Source of the DNA: an uncultured Bacteroidales bacterium
GTDB taxonomy: Bacteria > Bacteroidota > Bacteroidia > Bacteroidales > P3
DNA: 63,023 bases
Reading direction: 5' to 3'
Assembly: GCA_947175635.1 (NCBI GenBank)
Contig: CAMWNM010000008.1
Span: 1 to 63,023 of the forward strand
Below the pieces are notes generated by a model that was given only the letters and a program-made list of their open reading frames with translations, did not search any database and was not told where the DNA came from. Each line of letters opens with the position of its first letter. Positions within the stretch are counted from its first letter, which is position 1. The position numbers and the translations under genes were made by a program. Shown one piece after another: positions 52,086 to 61,360 of this stretch.

Positions 52086-52205
52086 GCTTTGCCTGCCAAA
52101 GGCTTTCGGGAACGCCTCTAAATTTCCCGAAGAAAACATTTATTAATTGATTATGAGCATAAAGTCTTCTGAAACAATGAAGCGCTCATACAAAAACGCA
52201 AAAAA
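52086..52205 (+). promoter_or_regulatory. Leader between rpmI and rplT, possible L20 control region
   Basis: The 120-nt gap is long for this operon. It holds a hairpin with 7-bp arms (52152-52158 and 52184-52190) ending 15 nt before rplT, and an upstream pairing of CGGGAA with TTCCCG near 52110-52130. Ribosomal protein L20 regulates its own synthesis through such leaders in other bacteria. That this one does so is inferred. Confidence 0.4.
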
Positions 52206-52550
52206 ATGCCAAGATCAGTCAATGTCGTGGCCGCGAGGGCACGCAGAAAGAAGATCCTGAAGTTGACCAGAGGTCAGTTCGGACGCAGAAAAAATGTATG
52301 GACAGTTGCCAAGAACTCTTTGGAAAAAGGTCTGCTGTATGCATACCGTGACCGTAAAGCCAAAAAGAGAAGTTTCCGCAACCTCTGGATTGTACGTATC
52401 AACGCCGGTATCCGTCCTTACGGAATGTCCTATTCCGCTTTCATGGGTAAGTTGCACCAGAAAAACATCGACCTCAACCGCAAGGTTCTGGCCGATTTGG
52501 CGATGAACCACCCCGAAGCTTTCAAAGCGGTTGTAGATAGTGTAAAATAG
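52206..52550 (+). CDS. rplT: Ribosomal protein bL20
   Basis: A 114-residue rRNA-binding protein needed for early assembly of the large subunit. It starts [20 protein letters not shown] and has [15 protein letters not shown] and [19 protein letters not shown], all characteristic. In E. coli it also represses translation of its operon. Confidence 0.97.
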   Translation: MPRSVNVVAARARRKKILKLTRGQFGRRKNVWTVAKNSLEKGLLYAYRDRKAKKRSFRNLWIVRINAGIRPYGMSYSAFMGKLHQKNIDLNRKVLADLAMNHPEAFKAVVDSVK

Positions 52551-52576
52551 TATTGACCCCATAAAAATATATCATC

Positions 52577-52930
52577 ATGAGCAAACCGGCATTGATGCAA
52601 TTTGTCGATACCTTGACAAACAGCAAAGAATTGCCCGCTTTTAAGGCTGGCGACACCATAACCGTAAGTTATAAGATCAAGGAAGGTAACAAGGAACGTA
52701 TCCAGCAGTTCCAGGGCGTTGTTCTGCAACGTTCGGGCAGCGGTACCACGGCAACCTTCACGGTAAGAAAAATGTCGGGCAACATCGGCGTGGAAAGGAT
52801 CTTTCCCATTAACTCTCCCTTTATCGAAAAGGTGGAAGTGAACAAACGCGGTGTTGTTCGTCGCGCCCGTATTTTCTACTTGCGTAAACTTACCGGTAAG
52901 AAAGCCCGTATCAAAGAACGTCGTTTCTAA
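52577..52930 (+). CDS. rplS: Ribosomal protein bL19
   Basis: A 117-residue large-subunit protein that lies near the interface with the small subunit. The [20 protein letters not shown] and [20 protein letters not shown] segments and the end [16 protein letters not shown] are typical. It closes the thrS operon, 26 nt after rplT, and is followed by a terminator. rplS is usually elsewhere in E. coli-like genomes (rpsP-rimM-trmD-rplS), so its place here is a lineage feature. Confidence 0.96.
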   Translation: MSKPALMQFVDTLTNSKELPAFKAGDTITVSYKIKEGNKERIQQFQGVVLQRSGSGTTATFTVRKMSGNIGVERIFPINSPFIEKVEVNKRGVVRRARIFYLRKLTGKKARIKERRF

Positions 52931-52993
52931 ACTTCCCGCCCGACTTTCCCTTGGTTATGCCGGGGGCAGGTGGGATTCAGGAAGTTCCGGATC

Positions 52994-53033
52994 CAGAACC
53001 GCTTGACATCTTTTGTTTTGTCAAGCGGTTCTG
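52994..53033 (+). terminator. Terminator after rplS
   Basis: A perfect 15-bp stem (52994-53008 and 53019-53033) with a 10-nt loop, followed by a T-rich but interrupted run. It ends the translation operon. Confidence 0.82.
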
Positions 53034-53096
53034 TTGTTTACGGGAGCTATAAGGTGTTGTTTGATAATTAAATTGAAAAATCAGAATAAAACAGGG

Positions 53097-53696
53097 ATGG
53101 AAGCATTGCCCGTTGTGGAAACTTTTTACTCGCTGCAGGGAGAGGGCGCGCATGCCGGCTGGCCGGCATGCTTCATCCGCCTGGCCGGCTGTCGTAACGC
53201 TTGCTCTTTCTGCGATACGCGTGATTCCTGGAATGCAGGGGCTTTTCCAACGGTGTCGGTGGCCGGCCTGGCGGAGGACGCCGCTGCAAGCGGTGCGCCC
53301 TCTTGTGTGGTGACAGGCGGAGAACCTACCTTGCATAAACTCGATGGCCTCTGTTGCGCCTTGCATGCGGCAGGATTGCAGACTTGGCTCGAGACCTCGG
53401 GTTCCGAACCTCTTTCGGGCAACTGGGACTGGATTTGCCTTTCGCCCAAAAAAGGTGTCTTCGTGTATCCCGAATACTACCGGAAAGCCAACGAAATCAA
53501 GGTTGTGATACAGACACCTGATGATTTTTCTTTTGCAGAGGAGCAGGCATCGCTGGCAAACGAAAACTGCCTTTGCTATCTGCAGGCCGAATGGAGTGTT
53601 TCCAAGCGGATGTCGGAAGCGATTGTGGCCTATATCCGGAAGCATCCCCGTTGGAAACTTTCTCTTCAGACCCATAAGTTCTTGGGCATCCTCTGA
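53097..53696 (+). CDS. queE: 7-carboxy-7-deazaguanine synthase QueE
   Basis: A 199-residue radical SAM enzyme that makes 7-carboxy-7-deazaguanine for queuosine. It starts LPVVETFYSLQGEGAHAGWP and has the cluster-binding motif CRNACSFCD (C-x3-C-x2-C) near residue 31, VVTGGEPTLH for SAM binding and LQTHKFLGI at the end. The ATG at 53097 fits the family start; upstream codons lie in the terminator. No queC or queD is seen in the window. Confidence 0.93.
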   Translation: MEALPVVETFYSLQGEGAHAGWPACFIRLAGCRNACSFCDTRDSWNAGAFPTVSVAGLAEDAAASGAPSCVVTGGEPTLHKLDGLCCALHAAGLQTWLETSGSEPLSGNWDWICLSPKKGVFVYPEYYRKANEIKVVIQTPDDFSFAEEQASLANENCLCYLQAEWSVSKRMSEAIVAYIRKHPRWKLSLQTHKFLGIL

Positions 53697-53753
53697 AACA
53701 AGTCGGGCCGGCAGAGCGGCACAACCAAACTCTTTTTTGTTTACCTTAGCCTT

Positions 53754-56321
53754 ATGATAAGGCGTGGCTTTTACCGGATTTTTCTTGCGATACTCTTTCT
53801 GGGCATTTCTTTGTGCGCCCATGCCACGCACCAGAAAGCGGCCGAACTGCGTGTGGAGCATGTTTCGGGTTATACCTACCGCGCCATTCTGATTACCTAT
53901 ACCTATACGGGCACGCAGGTGGACAGGCCTGAAATAGAAATTGCCTGGGGCGACGGTACTTTCGAAACGGTGGCCCGCCTGCGGGAGGCCTATCTGGGCA
54001 ACGAAACCAAGATGAACCGCTACGAGGCGGTGCATACCTATGCCGGACCGGGCGTGTACACGTTGTTTATGGAAGATCCCAACCGAAATTCGGGCGTGGT
54101 CAATATTCCCGGCAGCGTGCTCACATATATGTATGTTTCCACCACCATCACGATAAGCCCGTGGCTGGGAGCGGGCAACAGCACACCGGTTACCACCATC
54201 GCTCCGGTGGATGACAATGCCTGTCTCGGCAAACTCTTCACTCATAATCCGGGGGCTTACGATCCCGACGGCGACAGTATTTCCTATCGGCTTATTCCCT
54301 GCCGCACCTTGAACGGCGAGGATATTCCGGGTTATACCTATCCGGCCGCCCGTGATTCTTTTTACATCGACAGCCGTAACGGCACGCTTTTCTGGGATGT
54401 TCCGACAGCGCAGGGCGAGTATAACGTGGCTATTCTCATGGAGGAATGGCGCAACAGAATCAAGATAGGCAGCCTTACGCGGGATATGCAGATTGTGGTG
54501 CGGGCTTGCGATAACAATCCGCCCGAAATCGTGGCGGACGAAACCTATTGTGTGGAAGCGGGCCAGGTGCTGCTTTTCCCTGTTCAGGTAATAGACAGAG
54601 ACGGCAACAGACTCCGCCTTGAGGCAACGGGAGAAATCCTCACCGGCGGACGGAGGGCGGGGTTGCAATCTATCTACGACAGCCTCGATTCGGTTGCATA
54701 CAACTTTTATTGGATAACGGATCTGTCTGAATCGCGCGCTTTGCCTTACATGCTTTATCTGCGTGCCGAAGATGACGGTGATCCGCATCTGAGCGCGGTA
54801 AAAACGGTGGCGGTTACCGTGACGGCGCCGGCAGTGCAGTTCACAGAAGTCAGCCCCGCGGGCAAGTTGCTGCGCCTTGCATGGAACAAAAGCCTTTCGC
54901 CGCATGCGGTGGGATACGAACTTTACCGGCGCGATTTCTGGCAGACGGATCTGACGGGCGGCGACGACTGCCAGACGGGGATCAGCGATACCGCCTATCG
55001 GCGCATTGCCTTTTTTTCGGCATCTTCCGATACGGTTTATGTCGATTCCGGATTGGAGGAAGGCCGGGAATACTGTTACAAAGTGGTGGTTACCTTTGCC
55101 GACGGAGCGAAGAGCAAGGCTTCGGACGCGTATTGTGTGGAATTACCCAATGTTTCGCCGCTTCTGACGCGGGTAAGCGTGGCCGGAACAGATATCTATG
55201 ATGGAAGGCTGGAGGTGAGCTGGATCAGGCCGCAGGAGGCCGACAGCGCGGTTTCCTACCGGCTTTTCGGCGGCAGTGAACCCGACAGTCTGGCCTTTAT
55301 CGCCGAATTTCCGTTTGATTCCTGTGTGCATTATACCGACAGCGGGCGCAATACGGAACAATTGCGTTATTTCTATCGGGTGGAGATAGATGAAAAGGCT
55401 TCGTCCCCCGCTTCTTCGGTATATCTTACCGCCACGGGAAAACCCTACCGGGTGGAACTGGCCTGGGTATGGGATGCGCCTTGGGAGGTATTGCAGTTCA
55501 ACATTTACCGTTACAGCGATTCGGATTCCGGCTTTGTGCGGATAGACAGTACGGTTGAATCTTTCTATGTGGACCGTGCGGTTTCGGCCAACCAGTCTTA
55601 CCGTTATTATGTGGAGGCGGTGGGTTCCTACCGTTCACGGCGTATGCCCGATCTGCTGTATAATCTTTCCAATCAGGTAACGGAGACGGCTTTGTACGGC
55701 GAGCCTTGCACATCGTATCTCTTTTTGATGCAGTCTTCCTGCAATCCGCTTTCAAACACCCTGACCTGGAGTTTCGACAGCCTGTACACACGCATGGAGG
55801 CTGTCGACAGCGGATATGTGGAGGACTGTCGGGCTTCGTTGAGTTATTATGAACTTTATCGCCGCAATCCGGACCAAAAGGAATATACATGGATTGCCAC
55901 CTTGCAGGGTACCGAATATCAGGATACCGATCCGGGGTCCCTCTTTTCCTGCTACCGGGTGGTGGGCGTGAGCGAAAGCGGTCAGGAAAGCGAGCCGAGC
56001 AATACGGTGTGTACGGACAACTGGCATTGTTTCGTGTTCGACCTACCCAATGTCTTTACGCCTAACGGCGACGGGGTTAACGATGTCTTGAGGGCCAGGG
56101 ATTATTCGTATATCAACAGGTTTTCCATCAAGATAGTGAACCGTTGGGGCGTGGAGGTGTTTAAGTCTGACAGGCTCGATTTTGAATGGAACGGACAGCT
56201 TCATAACAAAGGCAAGGCTTGCCCCGACGGGGCATATTTCTATATGGCTGAATTTGAAGGAATCGCCGAGGGACGGGTATTGAAAAAAGTGCAGTCGGGA
56301 AGCGTAACGATTCTACGTTGA
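53754..56321 (+). CDS. Large secreted protein with fibronectin-type repeats and type B (gliding motility-associated) T9SS tail
   Basis: An 855-residue extracellular protein. The signal peptide ends near LCAHA. The first 250 residues hold PKD-like beta domains (IEIAWGDGTFETVARL, YDPDGDSISYRLIPC). At least three fibronectin type III-like domains follow (LRLAWNKSLSPHAVGYELYR, LEVSWIRPQEADSAVSYRLF, VELAWVWDAPWEVLQFNIYR). The last 90 residues (LPNVFTPNGDGVNDVLRARD, then NRWGVEVFKSD and CPDGAYFYMAEFEG) are the gliding motility-associated C-terminal domain, a type B sorting signal usually exported with a PorP/SprF partner. It is probably an adhesin or surface structural protein. No enzyme motif was seen. 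Confidence 0.87.
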   Translation: MIRRGFYRIFLAILFLGISLCAHATHQKAAELRVEHVSGYTYRAILITYTYTGTQVDRPEIEIAWGDGTFETVARLREAYLGNETKMNRYEAVHTYAGPGVYTLFMEDPNRNSGVVNIPGSVLTYMYVSTTITISPWLGAGNSTPVTTIAPVDDNACLGKLFTHNPGAYDPDGDSISYRLIPCRTLNGEDIPGYTYPAARDSFYIDSRNGTLFWDVPTAQGEYNVAILMEEWRNRIKIGSLTRDMQIVVRACDNNPPEIVADETYCVEAGQVLLFPVQVIDRDGNRLRLEATGEILTGGRRAGLQSIYDSLDSVAYNFYWITDLSESRALPYMLYLRAEDDGDPHLSAVKTVAVTVTAPAVQFTEVSPAGKLLRLAWNKSLSPHAVGYELYRRDFWQTDLTGGDDCQTGISDTAYRRIAFFSASSDTVYVDSGLEEGREYCYKVVVTFADGAKSKASDAYCVELPNVSPLLTRVSVAGTDIYDGRLEVSWIRPQEADSAVSYRLFGGSEPDSLAFIAEFPFDSCVHYTDSGRNTEQLRYFYRVEIDEKASSPASSVYLTATGKPYRVELAWVWDAPWEVLQFNIYRYSDSDSGFVRIDSTVESFYVDRAVSANQSYRYYVEAVGSYRSRRMPDLLYNLSNQVTETALYGEPCTSYLFLMQSSCNPLSNTLTWSFDSLYTRMEAVDSGYVEDCRASLSYYELYRRNPDQKEYTWIATLQGTEYQDTDPGSLFSCYRVVGVSESGQESEPSNTVCTDNWHCFVFDLPNVFTPNGDGVNDVLRARDYSYINRFSIKIVNRWGVEVFKSDRLDFEWNGQLHNKGKACPDGAYFYMAEFEGIAEGRVLKKVQSGSVTILR

Positions 56322-56428
56322 AGGTTGGTTGAAGACCAACGTTTCCGACAGGTCATGCGCACAGAATAAGTTCGCCCGGGTTTGGCTTCTGCGCCTGGCT
56401 TAATTTAAACGTCGGTTGGAATCCACGC
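56322..56428. other. Convergent gap after the type B cargo gene
   Basis: A short hairpin, GTTGGT (56324-56329) with ACCAAC (56335-56340), stands right after the stop codon, but a clear T run is missing. The rest shows nothing recognisable. Confidence 0.4.
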
Positions 56429-57925
56429 TTATTTGAAATAGATGAAGCCGGCGGCGGGGGAATTGCCGTAAAAAACTATCAGAAAAATTGCGGCTGCCAC
56501 CAGAAGAAACTTGGCGACCAAGGGAAGCCGTTCGAAAGTCCGTGCCAAGGTTTTTTTCTGCCTTTCCCTTACCACAAGCAAGAAAAGGAACATCAGGATC
56601 ATCATCAGCAGGGCCTCGCCGTGCCAGGCCAGAATCTGCGGCAGTTGTGTCCATCCCATATTGTCGAAAAGGCCGAAAAACATATCCGAAGCAGTTTGCA
56701 GACTGCCGGCGCGGAAGAAAATCCAGGCCATACCCACGATATGGAACGTGAGCAGCCAGCCGATAAGACGGAGCGTGCGGTTTCTTTCGGTAAAGATATG
56801 CCAACGGGTCAGTTTCTCTATACACAGGGCCACTCCGTGCAGTCCGCCCCAAATAATGAAACCGATGCTGGCCCCATGCCAGAATCCGGCTGCGAGCATG
56901 GTGACCAGAATCGCGGCCGTTGTGCGGAAAACGCCGTGTCGGTTGCCGCCGAGGGGAATGTAGAGATAGTCTTTGAACCAAGAAGAGAGGGTGATGTGCC
57001 ACCTGTGCCAGAAGTCGGTAAGGGAAGAGGCCTTGTAGGGCGAGCGGAAGTTGGCCGGCAATTGGAAACCGAACAAGGCGGCAACACCTAAGGCGATGTC
57101 GGTGTATCCCGAAAAATCGCAATATATCTGCAAAGAGAACCCGTAAACGGCCGCCCATTTTTCGAGGCCGGTAAACAGGTCGGGATTGTCGAAGATAGGA
57201 GAGACAAGATTGAGAGACAGGTAATCGGCCACCAATATCTTTTTGAACAGACCGCATACAATCAATACAAGCGCGTACGAAAACTCCTGTCGGGTAAGCA
57301 TGTAATGCCGTTTGAGCTGGGGCAGGAATTCATCGGCCCGCACAATGGGGCCTGCGGCCAGTTGCGGAAAGAAACTCATGTAGAACCCGAAGTCGGAAAA
57401 GCTCTCGGCCGGTTGCGTATCGCCACGTTTGAGGTCAACCAGATAGCTTATGGCCTGAAAGGTAAAGAAAGCAAGTCCTACGGGGGGCAACAGGCGTTCT
57501 ATGGTGGCGGCGGCATAGTTGAAAGGGATTCCGCCGGAAAGATAGTCGATGGCGGGAAGTCCGCCGCCCCAAAAGGCGTTCCATAGTTCGGTGAAAAAAA
57601 CATTGTATCTGAAAATGAACAATATCAAAAGGTTGGCTCCGACACCCACACACAGCCAGAATCTTTTGGAGGAACTTTGTCCGATGCGTTTTCCTATATG
57701 GTAATTGAGAAAAACGGAAAGCAGAAGGATAAAAACAAACAGTCCGGCTATCTTGTAGTAGAAAAAAAGGCTGCAGGCAAAAAGGAACAGGTTTCGCAGG
57801 CGGCGGTTTTTGTAGCAAAGCGAAAAGCCTCCCGTTACCAGACAGAGAAAAACCCAAAAATCGGGACTTGTGAAGAGGAAGCCGCTTTGGGGCGAGTAAG
57901 CGAGAAAGTGGAGGAGAAAGTCCAT
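56429..57925 (-). CDS. MBOAT-family membrane O-acyltransferase (AlgI/PatA/DltB-like)
   Basis: A 498-residue polytopic enzyme with about ten membrane helices. The start at 57925 gives MDFLLHFLAYSPQSGFLFTS, the usual beginning. The catalytic region has SLTDFWHRWHITLSSWFKDY and LAAGFWHGAS, whose His is the invariant MBOAT histidine. Family members carry acyl groups, mostly acetyl, across the membrane to sugar polymers (alginate, peptidoglycan, cellulose) or D-alanine to teichoic acids. It follows an SGNH-like gene by 2 nt and a lytic transglycosylase gene further upstream, which suggests a wall or surface polysaccharide as target. Confidence 0.92.
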   Translation of the reverse strand: MDFLLHFLAYSPQSGFLFTSPDFWVFLCLVTGGFSLCYKNRRLRNLFLFACSLFFYYKIAGLFVFILLLSVFLNYHIGKRIGQSSSKRFWLCVGVGANLLILFIFRYNVFFTELWNAFWGGGLPAIDYLSGGIPFNYAAATIERLLPPVGLAFFTFQAISYLVDLKRGDTQPAESFSDFGFYMSFFPQLAAGPIVRADEFLPQLKRHYMLTRQEFSYALVLIVCGLFKKILVADYLSLNLVSPIFDNPDLFTGLEKWAAVYGFSLQIYCDFSGYTDIALGVAALFGFQLPANFRSPYKASSLTDFWHRWHITLSSWFKDYLYIPLGGNRHGVFRTTAAILVTMLAAGFWHGASIGFIIWGGLHGVALCIEKLTRWHIFTERNRTLRLIGWLLTFHIVGMAWIFFRAGSLQTASDMFFGLFDNMGWTQLPQILAWHGEALLMMILMFLFLLVVRERQKKTLARTFERLPLVAKFLLVAAAIFLIVFYGNSPAAGFIYFK

Positions 57926-57927
57926 GC

Positions 57928-59544
57928 TTATTGGGTTTGAACGTCGGATAAGAGCTGTTTGGCGCGTTGCATCATCAAACTCTTGCGTTGCTGCAAAAGG
58001 AAGCGGCGATAGGCATCCAGAAGCGCTTTGTACAGGAGTTTTCCGGCCAAGTCGGCCCCTTTGGCGGTAAAATGCACGCCATCGCGTGCCGCCAATGCCG
58101 GCTGGCTTTCGGCCCAATGGCGCATCGCGTCATCTCCCCCCATGGCCTCTTCCAGATCCCAAAACACACAGCCTGTCTGAAAAGCACATTCCCGTTGAAT
58201 GGCTTTGAGCCGTTTCATGTCAGGACGGGGCTCGAGCGAGGAGTTTCCGCTCATTCCCACCACGATCACCGGTATCTTGGGCATCTGGATGCGGATGAAA
58301 TTGAGTTCTTTAAGCAGCAGGAAGCGGTAGTAACCGTAGTCTTCGGTTTTGCTGTTGGCCGCCACAAGGCATGGATTGCCGAACTGGTAGATGATGAGCC
58401 CGGTATTGAGCAGATAAAGCTGCGTATTGAGAAAAAGGCTGTTGTTTGCCGAGAACATATCGCCTGCATAGCCGGTCATGGATATGTTGTCAACGCTTAC
58501 GCCAAGTGTGTCGTTGAGGGCTAATGCGTAGAGATTATGGTTCTTGAGCAGTTTCAGCTGCAAGGAAATTTCTTTCTCTTGATGAAGAGGGTAGGTGATG
58601 CGTTGCAGACCAAAGGCTTCGAGTACAGCGGCGGGAGGGATTTTGCGGTTGTCGGCAGACAATTGCAGGTTGTATTCGGAAATGTCGGCATGGACAACGG
58701 CTTCGGCGCAAAGACCTTCGGTACGGTATTCGGCCGGCAGATTGAACCGGAGAATACCTTGGTCATTGCTCTTTTGCAGAATGGCATTGAGGGCGGGCGG
58801 TGCCAGATAGGCGGTATAGAGGCCGTAATTGCCGCGTAGGGCATCGGGTTCAGCTTTCACCACATTCCATTTCCCGCTCTTCTTAAACTGGAAGTTTCCC
58901 CATGAAGAACGTAGTATGGGTAACAGACCCGGTCCCGAACCGCCGAAGTCGGCCTGCATCAGCCGGCGCAAGGTGCCGGTGATGTGGTCGTTTTCGATCT
59001 GCGCGTCGCCATAATGGAGGATGCGGATAAAACTGCGACGGTTCCGTGCCAGAGGATCATCCCAAAAATCGGTTTTCTCGTACATGGCATCCAGTCTCTC
59101 CCGTTGAGCGGGATTGCGCAGTGCCAGAAGTCGGGCAAAAAAGTCGTGCAGCAATTCTTTTCCGATCTGGGCGCTGTCGTACTCAAAGGGGGTGATGGGA
59201 ATGTTTTGCAAGGCGGGCTTGTCGAAGATGTCGGCTTCCAGACGGTACACGCGTTTGTAGAAAAGCATCAGGCTGTCGTGTTGCCACTGCTTTTGGAGAA
59301 GCTGTGTTTCGGCTTCTTCTTTTTCTTCCAACTCTTTGTTTTCGGGTTTGATGTCGTTCCAGATGCGTTTGGCCTGCCATTCCCGGTGTTGGGGGCGCGA
59401 CCAAATGGGGCTGAGGTCAAAATTGATTTCGGGTGCCTGGCAACGGAACAGCGGTTCATATCCCACCATGGGTGCCATGAAATGCATCAGCAGGAGAAAA
59501 AGCAGCGCACACGCCGAAAAAAGGAATGTTTTGACGGGTTTCAT
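57928..59544 (-). CDS. SGNH/GDSL-like periplasmic protein, nucleophile serine replaced
   Basis: A 538-residue protein anchored by an N-terminal membrane helix (about residues 6-27). It resembles the SGNH partners of MBOAT proteins. Block I reads RILHYGDAQIENDHITG, where related proteins have GDSQ, so the usual nucleophile is Ala181. FGGSGPGLLP follows. The C-terminal Asp-x-x-His is present as Asp488 and His491 in DGVHFTAKG. The middle 200 residues form a beta-rich insert. Its stop is 2 nt before the MBOAT start. If Ala181 is real the protein may bind polysaccharide or use another serine (for example in GMSGNSSLEP) instead of acting as a classical acetyltransferase. Confidence 0.82.
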   Translation of the reverse strand: MKPVKTFLFSACALLFLLLMHFMAPMVGYEPLFRCQAPEINFDLSPIWSRPQHREWQAKRIWNDIKPENKELEEKEEAETQLLQKQWQHDSLMLFYKRVYRLEADIFDKPALQNIPITPFEYDSAQIGKELLHDFFARLLALRNPAQRERLDAMYEKTDFWDDPLARNRRSFIRILHYGDAQIENDHITGTLRRLMQADFGGSGPGLLPILRSSWGNFQFKKSGKWNVVKAEPDALRGNYGLYTAYLAPPALNAILQKSNDQGILRFNLPAEYRTEGLCAEAVVHADISEYNLQLSADNRKIPPAAVLEAFGLQRITYPLHQEKEISLQLKLLKNHNLYALALNDTLGVSVDNISMTGYAGDMFSANNSLFLNTQLYLLNTGLIIYQFGNPCLVAANSKTEDYGYYRFLLLKELNFIRIQMPKIPVIVVGMSGNSSLEPRPDMKRLKAIQRECAFQTGCVFWDLEEAMGGDDAMRHWAESQPALAARDGVHFTAKGADLAGKLLYKALLDAYRRFLLQQRKSLMMQRAKQLLSDVQTQ

Positions 59545-59570
59545 GTACCGCGGGCGTTAGATTTTCCGGA

Positions 59571-61163
59571 TCAATAGTTGGTGGTAACGATCTTAAGCAC
59601 CTGTCCGGGATAGATGGTGGCCTTTTTGTTGAGTTTGTTGATGCGGATCAGTTCGTTTACGTTAGAACCTTGATAACGCCGGGAGATGGAATACAGGGTT
59701 TCTCCTTTCTTCACGGTGTGGTAGAGGGTACGCGTGGCTTCCATCTGCGAGGGGCTCTTGGTGGCCGGTTTATCATCCCTGGGCTTGGTGGTGGTCATGC
59801 TTACCTTGCCTTTTTCGGTATTGCCTTTACCGCTGGCATCGGGAAATTTGAGCGCGGAACTCGAGGGCATGGGCCTGTCGTAGGAATAGATATACAGGAT
59901 TTGGTTGGGATAGATGGTGGAGGAACGCAGGTTATTCCATTTCATGATATCGGACACCTTCACCCTGAATTTGGCAGCGATGCTGGAAAGGGTCTGTCCC
60001 CGTTGCACACGATAGGGGAAGCGGGAGGGGGTGAGGGGGATGCGGTTGTTGGTGTCGGCGTAGATGTCTTCTTCGTTTTCCATGAACTTCACGGTAAAGT
60101 TGACAGGAAGACGAAGGCTGTAGTAGTCGGTGTTGCCCGGAATCACATCCCGCCGGTACTGGGGGTTGAGGTCGCGCAGTACTTGGATGGGGATATTGAG
60201 CTTGTCGGCCACCACGCTCAGGCTCAGATCATGGGTAACCATCAGCGTGTCGGTGAGCAAGGGGGGATTGAGCGGGGTATTGAATCCGTATTCCCGGTAG
60301 TAGTTCATCACGTAAGTGGCACCGATAAAGGCCGGTACATAACCTCTCGTTTCCCGGGGAAGGAAATGGTAGATTTGCCAGAAATCGGTTTTGCCTTGTG
60401 CTTTGCGGATGGCTTTGTTTACATTGCCCGGTCCGCAGTTGTAGGCGGCGATGGCCAGAATCCAGTCGCCGAAATTGTCGTAAAGGGCTTTCAGATAGCG
60501 GGCGGCGGCATCGCTGGCATGGCTGGGATCAAAACGCTCGTCCACATTGTTGTCTATCTTCAGGTTGTACATCTTGCCGGTTTGGTACATGAACTGCCAG
60601 CTTCCGGCCGCTCCCACTTTGGATACGGCCCGGGGATTGAGGGCCGATTCTATAATGGCCAGATATTTGAGCTCCGGTGGAACCCCGTTGCGCTCCATTG
60701 CCTGTTCAAAGATGGGGAAATAATATTGGGAAAGAGCCAGCATCACATCTACCTGTTGGCGGCGTTTGTTTACATAAACGTCGATGTAGCTCTTCACTTT
60801 CTGGTTGTAGGGCAGTTTCACCACTTGGTTTTCGCTCAGCCCTTCCAACCGTGCCTTATAAACGGAATCGGGGTCATTGTAATAGGGAATCTCGCCCGAG
60901 AGCTCGGGCCGTTCCTGTATTTGGGAGGTGTCGGGATTCTTTTTGCCGGTCTTGTCGAAAAAACGCAGTTCCCGGGATAGGAAAAACTCTTCCAGCAAAA
61001 CGTTGGAAAGGCTGTCTTCTCGGGTTACGGCTTGGTTTTTCGCTCTTTTCTCTTCTTCGTTCTCTGCAAAGAACTGCGTGGCCGTAGTTGCTTTCAACAC
61101 GTTGAGCGCAACAAAAGCCATAAGAAAGCAAACGTAGAATCTTGAAGTCGGTTTTATCGTCAT
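59571..61163 (-). CDS. mltD: LysM-containing lytic transglycosylase, MltD-like
   Basis: A 530-residue exported enzyme. The start at 61163 (MTIKPTSRFYVCFLMAFVAL) gives a signal segment. The transglycosylase SLT domain has the catalytic Glu172 in YLAIIESALNPRAVSKVG, then GSWQFMYQTGKMYNL and AIAAYNCGPGNVNKAI. Two clear LysM modules (YRVQRGQTLSSIAAKFRVKV and HTVKKGETLYSISRRYQGSN) and a weaker one before them bind peptidoglycan. It cleaves glycan strands, forming 1,6-anhydroMurNAc. It is the first gene of the operon that continues with the SGNH-like and MBOAT genes. Confidence 0.94.
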   Translation of the reverse strand: MTIKPTSRFYVCFLMAFVALNVLKATTATQFFAENEEEKRAKNQAVTREDSLSNVLLEEFFLSRELRFFDKTGKKNPDTSQIQERPELSGEIPYYNDPDSVYKARLEGLSENQVVKLPYNQKVKSYIDVYVNKRRQQVDVMLALSQYYFPIFEQAMERNGVPPELKYLAIIESALNPRAVSKVGAAGSWQFMYQTGKMYNLKIDNNVDERFDPSHASDAAARYLKALYDNFGDWILAIAAYNCGPGNVNKAIRKAQGKTDFWQIYHFLPRETRGYVPAFIGATYVMNYYREYGFNTPLNPPLLTDTLMVTHDLSLSVVADKLNIPIQVLRDLNPQYRRDVIPGNTDYYSLRLPVNFTVKFMENEEDIYADTNNRIPLTPSRFPYRVQRGQTLSSIAAKFRVKVSDIMKWNNLRSSTIYPNQILYIYSYDRPMPSSSALKFPDASGKGNTEKGKVSMTTTKPRDDKPATKSPSQMEATRTLYHTVKKGETLYSISRRYQGSNVNELIRINKLNKKATIYPGQVLKIVTTNY

Positions 61164-61200
61164 TATGCAGTGCTGTCTTTTGCGGCAAGGCGCAAAAGGG

Positions 61201-61208
61201 CAAAGATA
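61201..61208 (-). promoter_or_regulatory. Probable promoter of the transglycosylase-SGNH-MBOAT operon
   Basis: On the minus strand TATCTTTG matches TAnnTTTG, 37 bp before the transglycosylase start. No TTTG was seen at the expected distance upstream. The three genes behind it are separated by 26 and 2 nt and have no other visible promoter. Confidence 0.58.
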
Positions 61209-61323
61209 CATAATTTTTTGCGCACTGTCGTATCCGGCCCGGAGGGCAAGAAAAAGGCGGGTGAAATCCAAGATATATTCCTTGTGATGCCGGACCACGG
61301 CAATTATCGGCAGGCAAAGAAAA

Positions 61324-61360
61324 ACCTCCCCGGTTGTGTCGATAGACATTACGGGGAGGT
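61324..61360 (-). terminator. Terminator of the caspase-like gene
   Basis: ACCTCCCCG (61324-61332) pairs with CGGGGAGGT (61352-61360). On the minus strand the stem is followed by a run of T. It lies 58 nt beyond the stop of the caspase-like gene and separates it from the transglycosylase operon. Confidence 0.8.
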
